A DNA stretch of 64,000 nucleotides from the NCBI RefSeq assembly GCF_004104015.1, contig NZ_RYFV01000011.1:21736-85735 (forward strand). Direction: 5' to 3'. Within the stretch, counting starts at the first letter, position 1; each line of letters opens with the position of its first letter. Of this stretch, positions 8,141 through 15,102 are shown in pieces. A program made the position numbers and the translations under genes. A model generated the notes under the pieces. It was not told the origin of the DNA. It saw only the letters and a list, made by a program, of their open reading frames with translations, and did not search any database. The stretch is from Actinomyces oricola. Its GTDB lineage: Bacteria > Actinomycetota > Actinomycetes > Actinomycetales > Actinomycetaceae.

Positions 8141-9663
8141 GCGGGTGCCCCATCGTGAGCGCCCCCGGCCTCCCAGGCCCGGGCGGCAGCGAGCCAGGGG
8201 GCGGGGTCCACCTCCCGGAACCGCGCCCGCTCGAACTCCGCCCGCAGGTGCCAGGGGTAGGTGGCGTCGTAGATGGTCTTGGTGGTCACGCCCCCTACGG
8301 GCAGGCGCGGGTCGTAGGCGGGCTGCTGGCTGGGGTCCAGGACGTGTCCGACGACGCCGGGCACCGTAACAATGTCCAAGTCGCCAGCCATGCGGGTGGT
8401 CATGGCCCACAGGACGTCGTCGGTGTCGAAAACGTCCACGTCCTGGTTGACCAGAATGACATTCTTGAGCTCGAAATAGGTGGCCAGGGCCACAAGAGCG
8501 GCCTGGCGGGCACGACCGTCATCTATGTCGGCGCGCTTGGCAACCTGGAGGATCGCAAGGAGCTTACCGCCCCCGGCGGTATGGGCGTGGACCTGGGTGA
8601 CCAGCCCTGGCAGGGCCCGGTCCAGGGCGCGCAGGAGGGAGGCCTCTGTGGGGATGCCCACCAGGGAGGTGTGCTCCTCCCCCGGCCCTACGAGGGTTTG
8701 AACAATGGGGTTGTGGCGTGTGGTGACGGCGGTGACGCGCATGAGGGGCAGGGCGGGGTTGGCGGGGCCGTCGTAGCCCGGGAACTCCGGCATGGCGTGT
8801 CCAGTGCCCGTGTTCTGGTCCTCGCGCACGCGCACCCCGGGCAGGAGCTCACCCTCGATGACCACCTCAGCATTGGCGATGGAGAGCTGGTCCACGGTGC
8901 GGGCGGGCACGAGCTCAACAGGGCGGCCACGCAGCCCCCCGGCGATCTGAAGCTCGTCGTAGCCAAAGGGGGTGGTTGGGGCTTCGAAGCAGGCGCCGAT
9001 CTGGATGGCGGGGTCCAGGCCCATGTTAATGGTGATGGGCAGGGGCCGGCCCGCCGCCTCGGCCTTGGCGCAGAAGGCGTCAATATGGCGGCCGGGGGCG
9101 AAGAAGACGGATAACTCGTCACGTCCTTGCACGCAGACGCGGTGGATGGTGACATCGCTGTGACCCGTCTCCGGATCGGTGCCGTGGAGCAGGCCGAGGC
9201 AGAAGTAGGGGCCGGCGTCGACGTCGGTATTGGTGGGGGCGGGCAAGAGGGTGCGGATATCGAAGTCCGGGTCGGTGGCCAGGTGCACGACCTGCTGGCA
9301 GGGGGCGTCATTGGCCTCCTGGCCGCCCAGGACGCGCGGCGCGACGGGGTTATCGAGGGCGGCGGCCAGGTGCCGGCCAACGGTGGTGGGCGTGGCTCCC
9401 AGGAGCCGGGCCACGCGGGCGCGGTCGGCCATGAGCCCCACCAGAACGCGGGCCCCGGGGTAGCCGGTGATGGTGTTGAACACCATGGCGGGGCCGCGGC
9501 GGGTGGGCCGCATGACGGTGCCGCCGGCGCCAATGCGCCGGTAAACGCCGGCTAGTTCGGCGGCAGGGTCAACGGGGTGGTCGGTGGCCAGGAGGCTGTT
9601 GGGGTCGTCTGCCAGGAGCGCCAGGGCGCTGCGCAGGTCGGTGACGGTGCTGGTGTCGGTCAT
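8137..9663 (-). CDS. UbiD-family (prenyl-FMN) decarboxylase
   Basis: A 508-residue UbiD-family enzyme, which carries out reversible non-oxidative (de)carboxylation of aromatic or unsaturated acids with prenylated FMN. Family segments visible: TIHRVCVQGRDELSVFFAPGRHI, INMGLDPAIQIGACF, VPARTVDQLSIANAEVVIEGE, GEEHTSLVGIPTEASLL, and the C-terminal VDVFDTDDVLWAMTTRM. ATG at 9663 has GGAGGA seven bases upstream, so a longer frame to 9735 is rejected. It is coupled to ubiX by a four-base overlap. With two esterases and an MFS transporter upstream, a phenolic-acid (for example gallate- or hydroxybenzoate-type) substrate is plausible but inferred; a menaquinone role is less likely in this context. Confidence 0.92.
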   Translation of the reverse strand: MTDTSTVTDLRSALALLADDPNSLLATDHPVDPAAELAGVYRRIGAGGTVMRPTRRGPAMVFNTITGYPGARVLVGLMADRARVARLLGATPTTVGRHLAAALDNPVAPRVLGGQEANDAPCQQVVHLATDPDFDIRTLLPAPTNTDVDAGPYFCLGLLHGTDPETGHSDVTIHRVCVQGRDELSVFFAPGRHIDAFCAKAEAAGRPLPITINMGLDPAIQIGACFEAPTTPFGYDELQIAGGLRGRPVELVPARTVDQLSIANAEVVIEGELLPGVRVREDQNTGTGHAMPEFPGYDGPANPALPLMRVTAVTTRHNPIVQTLVGPGEEHTSLVGIPTEASLLRALDRALPGLVTQVHAHTAGGGKLLAILQVAKRADIDDGRARQAALVALATYFELKNVILVNQDVDVFDTDDVLWAMTTRMAGDLDIVTVPGVVGHVLDPSQQPAYDPRLPVGGVTTKTIYDATYPWHLRAEFERARFREVDPAPWLAAARAWEAGGAHDGAPA

Positions 9664-9741
9664 GGTGATCGTCCTCCGCTCATTGAGGTTCAAGGTTTGG
9701 GTAGGGATGCGACTCTTCGCCCACCCACGACTCACCCGCGC

Positions 9742-10971
9742 TCAGAGTGGCAAGACGGGATCGAGCAGGGAGCGCAGCCGCGTTGACAGCGCCGTGGCCC
9801 GCGGATCCAGGCCTCCAGGGGTGGTCATGCGGCGACGGACGTAGCCCAGGGCCAGGCCGTAGGTGGGGTCGGCCATGCCCAGGGCCCCGGCGGCGCCGTC
9901 GTGCCCAATGGCCCGCCATGAGCCCCATTGGCGACCGGGTTGGGGCTTTTGAAAGACGGTGGCGTAAGCGGCCTGGACGCCCAGGACACGGTCCACCCCC
10001 CAACACTGCTGAACCCCCAGGTCCTCCACCAGGGGTCCGGGCAGGAAGGGGGCGGAGCCATTGACGTCCTCCACGCCGGTGACCGCCGCGGCGTAGACGC
10101 ACGCCAGGCCCCGGGCCGAGCCCACCGCACCGATTGAGGCGACACCGGCGGCGCGCAGGTGACGCAGGTTGGGCTCGATGACGCCCTTGGGGTCCATGGG
10201 GCCGCCGCCGAAGAAGACCACGGAATCCAGGGAGTCGGGGACCTGGTCTACGCCGTCGTCAGGCGTCTGCGGAGTGGAGGGAGCCGGGCCGGCGGGGGCG
10301 GGGCCTCCAGTGGGCTCGGCGGGCCCGGCGGACTCGGGCAGGGGCGGCAGGACGGGGGCGAAGCGGGGCTCCTCGGACTCGGGCAGCCCCAGGTAGAGGT
10401 CGGCGCCCAGGGCGGCGCGCAGGCGCCCGTAGTCCTCCTGGAGCTCCACACCGGCCACGCGCCGGTAAAGCTCCTCCATGAGGGGGCCGATCGCGGTGCC
10501 GTGGTAGCCGAAGGCGCTGCCGGGCCGCCACACCGGTCGCATGGCCGCGAGCGCGGCGGCGATATTGCGCGAGTCGTAGCGTTCGCCGATTCGCGCCCCG
10601 GGGACCCCGACGACGCCGGCCTGGTGGGAGAGGAGTTGACGGACGGTGACCCGTTCCTTGCCGTGGGTGGCGAACTCGGGCCAGTAGTGGCTCACGCGCT
10701 CCTCCAGGTCCAGGTCGCCGTCCTTGACGAGGCGGGCCAGCATGAGGGCGGATACGCCTTTTGAGGCGGAGAAGATGCCGGTGAGGGTGTCGGCGTCGTG
10801 GTGGGGTCCTCCCCACAGGTCGACCACGAGTCGCCCGCCGACGTAGGCGGCCACTTGGGCGGAGTAGTCGGGGTCGGCTTCCAGGAAGGAGTCGAAGAGC
10901 TCGCGCACGCCCTCCAGGCCGGGGGCGACGGCGCCGCGGGCGGGGCGGGCCCGGTCCTGTCGCGCGCTCAT
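9742..10971 (-). CDS. Serine hydrolase of the class C beta-lactamase/esterase fold
   Basis: A 409-residue beta-lactamase-related (EstB-like) serine hydrolase. The SxxK motif is SASKGVSALML near residue 70; a Tyr-x-x motif follows in AFGYHGTAIG, and late GHDGAAGALGMADP corresponds to the family His/Lys-Thr-Gly position. No signal peptide is visible, so it is probably cytoplasmic and an esterase rather than a beta-lactamase. ATG at 10971 overlaps the upstream hydrolase stop as ATGA. A Pro/Ala-rich insertion (about residues 215-250) is unusual. Substrate unknown. Confidence 0.85.
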   Translation of the reverse strand: MSARQDRARPARGAVAPGLEGVRELFDSFLEADPDYSAQVAAYVGGRLVVDLWGGPHHDADTLTGIFSASKGVSALMLARLVKDGDLDLEERVSHYWPEFATHGKERVTVRQLLSHQAGVVGVPGARIGERYDSRNIAAALAAMRPVWRPGSAFGYHGTAIGPLMEELYRRVAGVELQEDYGRLRAALGADLYLGLPESEEPRFAPVLPPLPESAGPAEPTGGPAPAGPAPSTPQTPDDGVDQVPDSLDSVVFFGGGPMDPKGVIEPNLRHLRAAGVASIGAVGSARGLACVYAAAVTGVEDVNGSAPFLPGPLVEDLGVQQCWGVDRVLGVQAAYATVFQKPQPGRQWGSWRAIGHDGAAGALGMADPTYGLALGYVRRRMTTPGGLDPRATALSTRLRSLLDPVLPL

Positions 10972-11942
10972 GCCAGGTGCTCCGTGAGGAATCCGTCCAC
11001 CACGTCCAGGACGTCCTCCTGCCAGAAGGGGGCCCCTCCGTGGTCGGCGCCCGCCAGGCGAATGAAGGTGACATCCTGCCCCTTGGCCTGCAAGTCCTCC
11101 ACGAGCCATATCGACTGGGAGAAGTGGACGAGACGGTCCTTGTCCCCGTGGACGACCAGGAGCGGGGGCAGGGCCTGTTCGCCGGCGGGAGGAACGTGGT
11201 TCATGATGACGGTGGGCGCCACGAGCTCGGGGTGCTCAGCGACGTCGAGACCGCCGATGAGGCAGCCCTCGGGGGACTCGGGGGCGCGGTGATCCTGGAT
11301 GGAGGGGTATTCGTTCATGCGGCCAATGTGCGTGGGGCCGTAGTAGTCCACGAAGGCTCGTACCCCCAGGCCTCCGTCGGGAAGGGGCCGGCCGTCCTGG
11401 TCCACAGGCAGCGGCTCGTCGGTGTAGTCGGGGTCTGCGGCGGTCGCATAGGTCATGAGGGTGGTGTGGCCGCCTGAGGAGTCGCCCCAGACGGCGATGC
11501 GCTCGGGGTCCACATGGAATTCGGCGGCGTGCTCGCGCAGCCAGCGCACCGCGGTCTTGGCGTCTACGGCCTGGGCCGGGAAGGGGGCGACCTCGCTGGG
11601 GCGGTACTCGACGACGGCGATGACGTAGCCGCGTCGGGCGAAGGCGGCGAGGTTGGCCATCTCCATGCCGAGCATCTGCTCGTGGAAGGCCGAGCCCTGG
11701 ATGTAGAGGATGGCGGGGTAGGTGTCGGTGTCCGGGGCGTCGGTGGGGCGCGGCGGCATGAGGACCTGTAGGTGCAGGGTGCGTCCGGACTTGCGCGCGT
11801 AGGGGACGTTGAGGTGGATGACGCCGTAGCGGGGCGAGTCGGCGGCGATCATGGTGCGCATGCCGGGAACGGTCAGGGTGCTGGCCGGGAAGTCCTCGGG
11901 GGTGAGGAACCGGGGTTCGGTGCGCGGCTGGGGGTGGGTCAT
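10968..11942 (-). CDS. Acetyl-esterase/lipase-type alpha/beta-hydrolase
   Basis: A 324-residue hydrolase of the BD-FAE/Aes type. The oxyanion hole is AILYIQGSAFHEQML, the nucleophile elbow is AVWGDSSGGHTTLMTYA, the Asp is in LLVVHGDKDRLVHFSQS and the His is in LAGADHGGAPFW. ATG at 11942 is preceded by AAGGA, which rules out the longer frame. It shares an ATGA overlap with the beta-lactamase-fold gene that follows. Such enzymes remove acyl groups from sugar or phenolic esters. Together with UbiD/UbiX this suggests ester cleavage followed by decarboxylation (inference). Confidence 0.88.
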   Translation of the reverse strand: MTHPQPRTEPRFLTPEDFPASTLTVPGMRTMIAADSPRYGVIHLNVPYARKSGRTLHLQVLMPPRPTDAPDTDTYPAILYIQGSAFHEQMLGMEMANLAAFARRGYVIAVVEYRPSEVAPFPAQAVDAKTAVRWLREHAAEFHVDPERIAVWGDSSGGHTTLMTYATAADPDYTDEPLPVDQDGRPLPDGGLGVRAFVDYYGPTHIGRMNEYPSIQDHRAPESPEGCLIGGLDVAEHPELVAPTVIMNHVPPAGEQALPPLLVVHGDKDRLVHFSQSIWLVEDLQAKGQDVTFIRLAGADHGGAPFWQEDVLDVVDGFLTEHLA

Positions 11943-12082
11943 GGTCCGTCCTTGGTCTGTCCTTGTGCGTGGTGCGGGTGGTTGGGGTCGGTGCATGGAA
12001 CGAGGCGTTCGCTCCTGGGGGCGCGGAGGCCCGGCCACCGGGGTGGTGGGTTCGGCGCGGTCGGGCCTGTGATGGCCGGTCC

Positions 12083-12114
12083 GGCGCGGCCACCACCAGG
12101 GCGGTGGCCGCGCC
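12083..12114. terminator. 12-bp stem hairpin after the MFS gene
   Basis: Arms 12083-12094 and 12103-12114 are perfect inverted copies with an 8-base loop, just past the MFS stop (12126) and before the esterase start. It may end or attenuate the MFS transcript, so the cluster may not be one uninterrupted operon. Confidence 0.5.
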
Positions 12115-12125
12115 CGCACGTCGTC

Positions 12126-13391
12126 TCAGTGCTGGTCGTCCTGCTCACGGGCCCAGCGTGCATCTATCTGGTAGTAGATGGTGGCTAGGACCAGGGTCAC
12201 GACGATGGTGGCGGCGCTTATGGCGAACTGGGTGGCCGCCGTCGTCGAGCCCACGAGGCCGCCGGCGATCTTGAAGTAGTACGGAGCGCTGAACCCGGCG
12301 ACGGCGGCGCCGGAGAAGAGCAGCGCGGTGGCGGCCGCCGAGTTGGACTCGTTGGCGCGGGCGTTGAGGGCGTTAATGGCGAACGGCATGTAGGTGCCGA
12401 AGCCCAGGCCGATGAGCACGGCGGTGGCGAAGAGCATGGGCAGGGTCACCGAGGCGACCCCCAGGCACAGCCCGGCGGCCAGGACGGCGAGGCTGGCCGT
12501 CCCCGTCCAGGAGCCGAGGAGCCGGTAGGTGGTGGAGAACAGAACGCCCGCCACCACTGAGGAGATGCCGAAGACGGTCATGACCAGGGAGACCTGGCTG
12601 CCGTCGGCCAGGGAGCGCTCGGAGGCCAGGAAGGGGCTGGAGATGGTCATGGCCTGGAAGCCGAGGGTCATGAGGAACATGAGGGCGACGGCCCCAATGG
12701 TGCCGCGGGGCAGACGCGTGCGGGGGGCGGGGGCCGCCTCCGGCGCCGCGTCCTGGGGCGCGGCATTCTTCGGCGCGCCGGCTCGGCGCGGTTCGGGGAT
12801 GTAGCGCCACACCAGGCCCAGCATGATCAGTCCCAGGAGGTAGACCAGGAAGGCCTGCATCCACCCGAAGGTCATGAGTCCTGAGACGACCAGCGACCAC
12901 ATAATGCCGCCGGCGCCGACCATGGAGGACTGCCACCCCAGCAGGGTGCGGCGCTCCTGGCCTTCGTAGAAGTCGGCGACGAGGGAGGAGGCCAACGGTT
13001 GGAGGAGGCCCATGCCGAAGCCGGCCAGGAGGCGAACCCCGAGGACCACCGGGTATGAGGTGATGGGGATGAGGAAGATCGGGGCCAGGCCGCCGACGAC
13101 GATGAGGCTGATCCCGGTCAGGACCAGGCGGCGCTTGCCGACCCTGGTGGCCAGGGCCCCGGCGGTAATGGTCGCGGCCAGGGCGGCAATGGCGGGGAAG
13201 GAGATGAATCCCTGGATGGAGGCCTGGTCCTGGTCGGGGTAGTGGGCGGCGAGGTCGGGCAGGACCGGTGAGACGGCGCCGACGTCGGAGAGCATGAGGG
13301 CAATGGACAGCAGCGAGATCTTGAAGATCGGCGCATGGGGACTGACGCGATAGCGCACGGTGTTGGAGGTGACGGAGGTGGCTGTGGGCAT
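12126..13391 (-). CDS. MFS transporter
   Basis: A 421-residue, 12-segment major facilitator protein. The N-half has SDVGAVSPVLPDLAAHYP after segment 1 and ATRVGKRRLVLTG in the loop 2-3 position (a variant of the GxxxDRxGRR motif). A charged, Ala/Pro-rich central loop (about residues 200-230) separates the two six-helix halves. The C-terminus is hydrophilic and ends in acidic residues and His. The architecture fits a drug:H+ or aromatic-acid carrier. It is the first gene downstream of the promoter region at 13.45-13.52 kb and is followed in the same orientation by two esterases and UbiD/UbiX, so it may import their substrate or export the product. Confidence 0.88.
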   Translation of the reverse strand: MPTATSVTSNTVRYRVSPHAPIFKISLLSIALMLSDVGAVSPVLPDLAAHYPDQDQASIQGFISFPAIAALAATITAGALATRVGKRRLVLTGISLIVVGGLAPIFLIPITSYPVVLGVRLLAGFGMGLLQPLASSLVADFYEGQERRTLLGWQSSMVGAGGIMWSLVVSGLMTFGWMQAFLVYLLGLIMLGLVWRYIPEPRRAGAPKNAAPQDAAPEAAPAPRTRLPRGTIGAVALMFLMTLGFQAMTISSPFLASERSLADGSQVSLVMTVFGISSVVAGVLFSTTYRLLGSWTGTASLAVLAAGLCLGVASVTLPMLFATAVLIGLGFGTYMPFAINALNARANESNSAAATALLFSGAAVAGFSAPYYFKIAGGLVGSTTAATQFAISAATIVVTLVLATIYYQIDARWAREQDDQH

Positions 13392-13447
13392 AGTGGTGGC
13401 CTCTCGGCATGTGCTTGGTCGTGAAGCCGGCTGGTGGCTCGCGGCCG

Positions 13448-13522
13448 CGTCATCGATGACGTGACCCCGGTGTCGACATGCACCACGGTAGGAACCTCAA
13501 CTCTCTTTTATCAACTATTGAT
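13448..13522 (-). promoter_or_regulatory. Candidate promoter and operators of the MFS-esterase-UbiDX cluster
   Basis: On the minus strand TTGATA (13514-13509) and TACCGT (13490-13485) are 18 bp apart, which fits -35 and -10 boxes. The -35 box lies in the palindrome ATCAA-CTA-TTGAT (13510-13522), and a perfect 14-bp palindrome CGTCATCGATGACG occupies 13448-13461, just downstream of the predicted start. Both are plausible repressor sites, possibly for the ROK protein encoded immediately upstream. The AT-rich stretch stands out from its GC-rich surroundings. Confidence 0.45.
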
Positions 13523-13588
13523 TTATCTGAGGAGAGCGGTCTCGCCGCCCCTCCCGTCTTCCCTCCCTCCGCACCTTCCCTCCCTCCG

Positions 13589-13640
13589 ACGAAATCCTCA
13601 CGGCACAACGTCCCGGGACGTTGTGCCGTGAGGATTTCGT
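13589..13640. repeat. Dispersed hairpin repeat, copy 2 (52-bp perfect palindrome)
   Basis: The arms 13589-13614 and 13615-13640 are perfectly inverted with no spacer. It shares AAATCCTCAC and GTGAGGATTT with the other three copies, but has GGC/GCC where copies 1 and 4 have AGG/CCT. It is followed by repeats of GGTCTAGCTGGCC running up to the ROK stop codon. Confidence 0.92.
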
Positions 13641-13671
13641 TGGTCTAGCTGGCCCGGCTGGTCTAGCTGGC

Positions 13672-14880
13672 CTAGGGGTTCAGCGCTGGGACCCGTAGCG
13701 GGTCGGTCACAAGCTTCTGCCGCAGGGCGTGGGCGAGCCCCGTGGCCACGCCGTCGGCGCCCAGGCCGCTGAGACGCACTACCGGGTTGAACACAGGGTT
13801 GACGCGGTGGCGCGAGTCAATGAGCTCAGTGACGGCGGGCTCCAACCACGGCCACAAGCCCCCCATCTGCCCTCCCACCACCACCGTGCCCACATCGGTC
13901 AGATTGGACAAGGTGCCCACGGCCGCCGCCAGGCCGCGGGCACCGCGCTCAAGGGCGGCGAGGGCCGCCGGGTCCCCGTCCTTCAAGAGCCCGGTGAGCA
14001 GTGCCGTGCACGACTCCGGACCGGCCGGGGCCGGGACGCCTGCGGCCTGGCACAGGTTTGTCAAGGAGAGCACCGTGGACAGGCAGCCGCGGGCGCCGCA
14101 GTCGCACAGGATGCCGTCGGACTCCACCACAATGTGGCCGGCCTCGCCGGCGAGCCCATGCTCACCGCCCACGAGGTCGCCGTCGAGCACGAGTCCGCCG
14201 CTGACCCCGTGCTCCATAATGCCCACATAGGCCATGAGGTGGGGGCGCTGGTCGGCGGGAATGCTCGCCCACTCGGCGAGGGCGGCGGTACGGCCGGTAT
14301 TGAGGAGCATGAGCTGCTGAGGCTCTGGCAGTGAGTCGCGCACGCGCGCCAGCAGCGGGAGGTCGCGAATAGGCATCTCCAGGGTGATGAGAAGATCCTC
14401 CCCGTTGACCACCAGGCCGGGGACGCCAATGGCGGCGCCGAGATACCAGGCGCCGGCGCGCTTGAGGGCCTCCCTGCGGGCGCGCTCCACAGCGGTGGCC
14501 ACGGCATGGACAAGAGAGTCCGCGTCGCCTCGCCGGCCGTCGTGGGGCAGGGCGTCATGCCACAGAACCCGTCCGTCAACGTCGACCGTGCGCACCTCGA
14601 TCATCTCGGGGTCGATAATGACCAGCGCCGCCAACACTCGGCCCGGCACCGCTTCCAGAAGGCGCTGCGGGCGTCCACCTGTGGAGACCCGCTCACCGGT
14701 CTCCTGGGCCAGGCCACGCTCAACCAGCTCGGCAACAATGGTGGTGACCGTGCCGCTGACCAGCCCAGTGGCCTCACGCAGGTCCTTGCGCGAGCAGGTG
14801 CTCTGCGCCATGAGCTCGGCGAAGACGAGGGAGGCGTTGCGGCGGCGGACATCGGCGGTCACAGCGGTACGTCGAGGCAT
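13672..14880 (-). CDS. ROK-family transcriptional regulator
   Basis: A 402-residue NagC/Mlc/XylR-type protein. The N-terminal winged helix (about residues 10-75) contains CSRKDLREATGLVSGTVTTI. A sugar-kinase-like ROK domain follows with GAAIGVPGLV, GEAGHIVVES and the zinc signature CDCGARGCL. Such regulators usually bind a sugar or sugar phosphate and repress nearby operons. The target here may be the MFS-UbiX cluster downstream (candidate palindromes at 13448-13522). Its leader is a near copy of the leader of the hydrolase at 7375. It is flanked on both sides by hairpin repeats (copies 2 and 3). Confidence 0.92.
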   Translation of the reverse strand: MPRRTAVTADVRRRNASLVFAELMAQSTCSRKDLREATGLVSGTVTTIVAELVERGLAQETGERVSTGGRPQRLLEAVPGRVLAALVIIDPEMIEVRTVDVDGRVLWHDALPHDGRRGDADSLVHAVATAVERARREALKRAGAWYLGAAIGVPGLVVNGEDLLITLEMPIRDLPLLARVRDSLPEPQQLMLLNTGRTAALAEWASIPADQRPHLMAYVGIMEHGVSGGLVLDGDLVGGEHGLAGEAGHIVVESDGILCDCGARGCLSTVLSLTNLCQAAGVPAPAGPESCTALLTGLLKDGDPAALAALERGARGLAAAVGTLSNLTDVGTVVVGGQMGGLWPWLEPAVTELIDSRHRVNPVFNPVVRLSGLGADGVATGLAHALRQKLVTDPLRVPALNP

Positions 14881-14950
14881 GCCCCCAGTGTTCCTCGGCG
14901 GCGCGACCGGGCCAAGTGCTCACCCCGCCCCCTGCACCTCCTCCTCCCTC
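14878..14950 (-). repeat. Duplicated 5' leader, copy 2
   Basis: The minus-strand leader of the ROK gene including its ATG. It matches 7373-7446 almost base for base. The similarity continues weakly into the first seven codons of both genes. Confidence 0.85.
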
Positions 14951-14978
14951 CGTCCACACCCCGCCCTCCGCACCCCCT

Positions 14979-15036
14979 CCAACGAAATCCTCACAGCACA
15001 CCATCCAAGGACGTTGTGCTGTGAGGATTTCGTTGG
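14979..15036. repeat. Dispersed hairpin repeat, copy 3
   Basis: Perfect 22-bp arms (14979-15000 and 15015-15036), 14-base loop. It has GAAATCC/GGATTTC like copy 2 and AGC/GCT at the variable stem triplet. It sits between the divergent ROK and S9-peptidase genes and is followed by CTAGCTGGCC tandem words. Confidence 0.9.
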
Positions 15037-15102
15037 TCTAGCTGGCCTAGCTGGCCCAGGAGTCGCTGTGACGCCCGAGGCGGAGGGTGGTCCAATGGCG
15101 CC

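Noticed and set aside
9742..10971. True secreted beta-lactamase
   Set aside because: No signal peptide and the motif spacing fits esterases of the class C fold better; antibiotic resistance is not supported.
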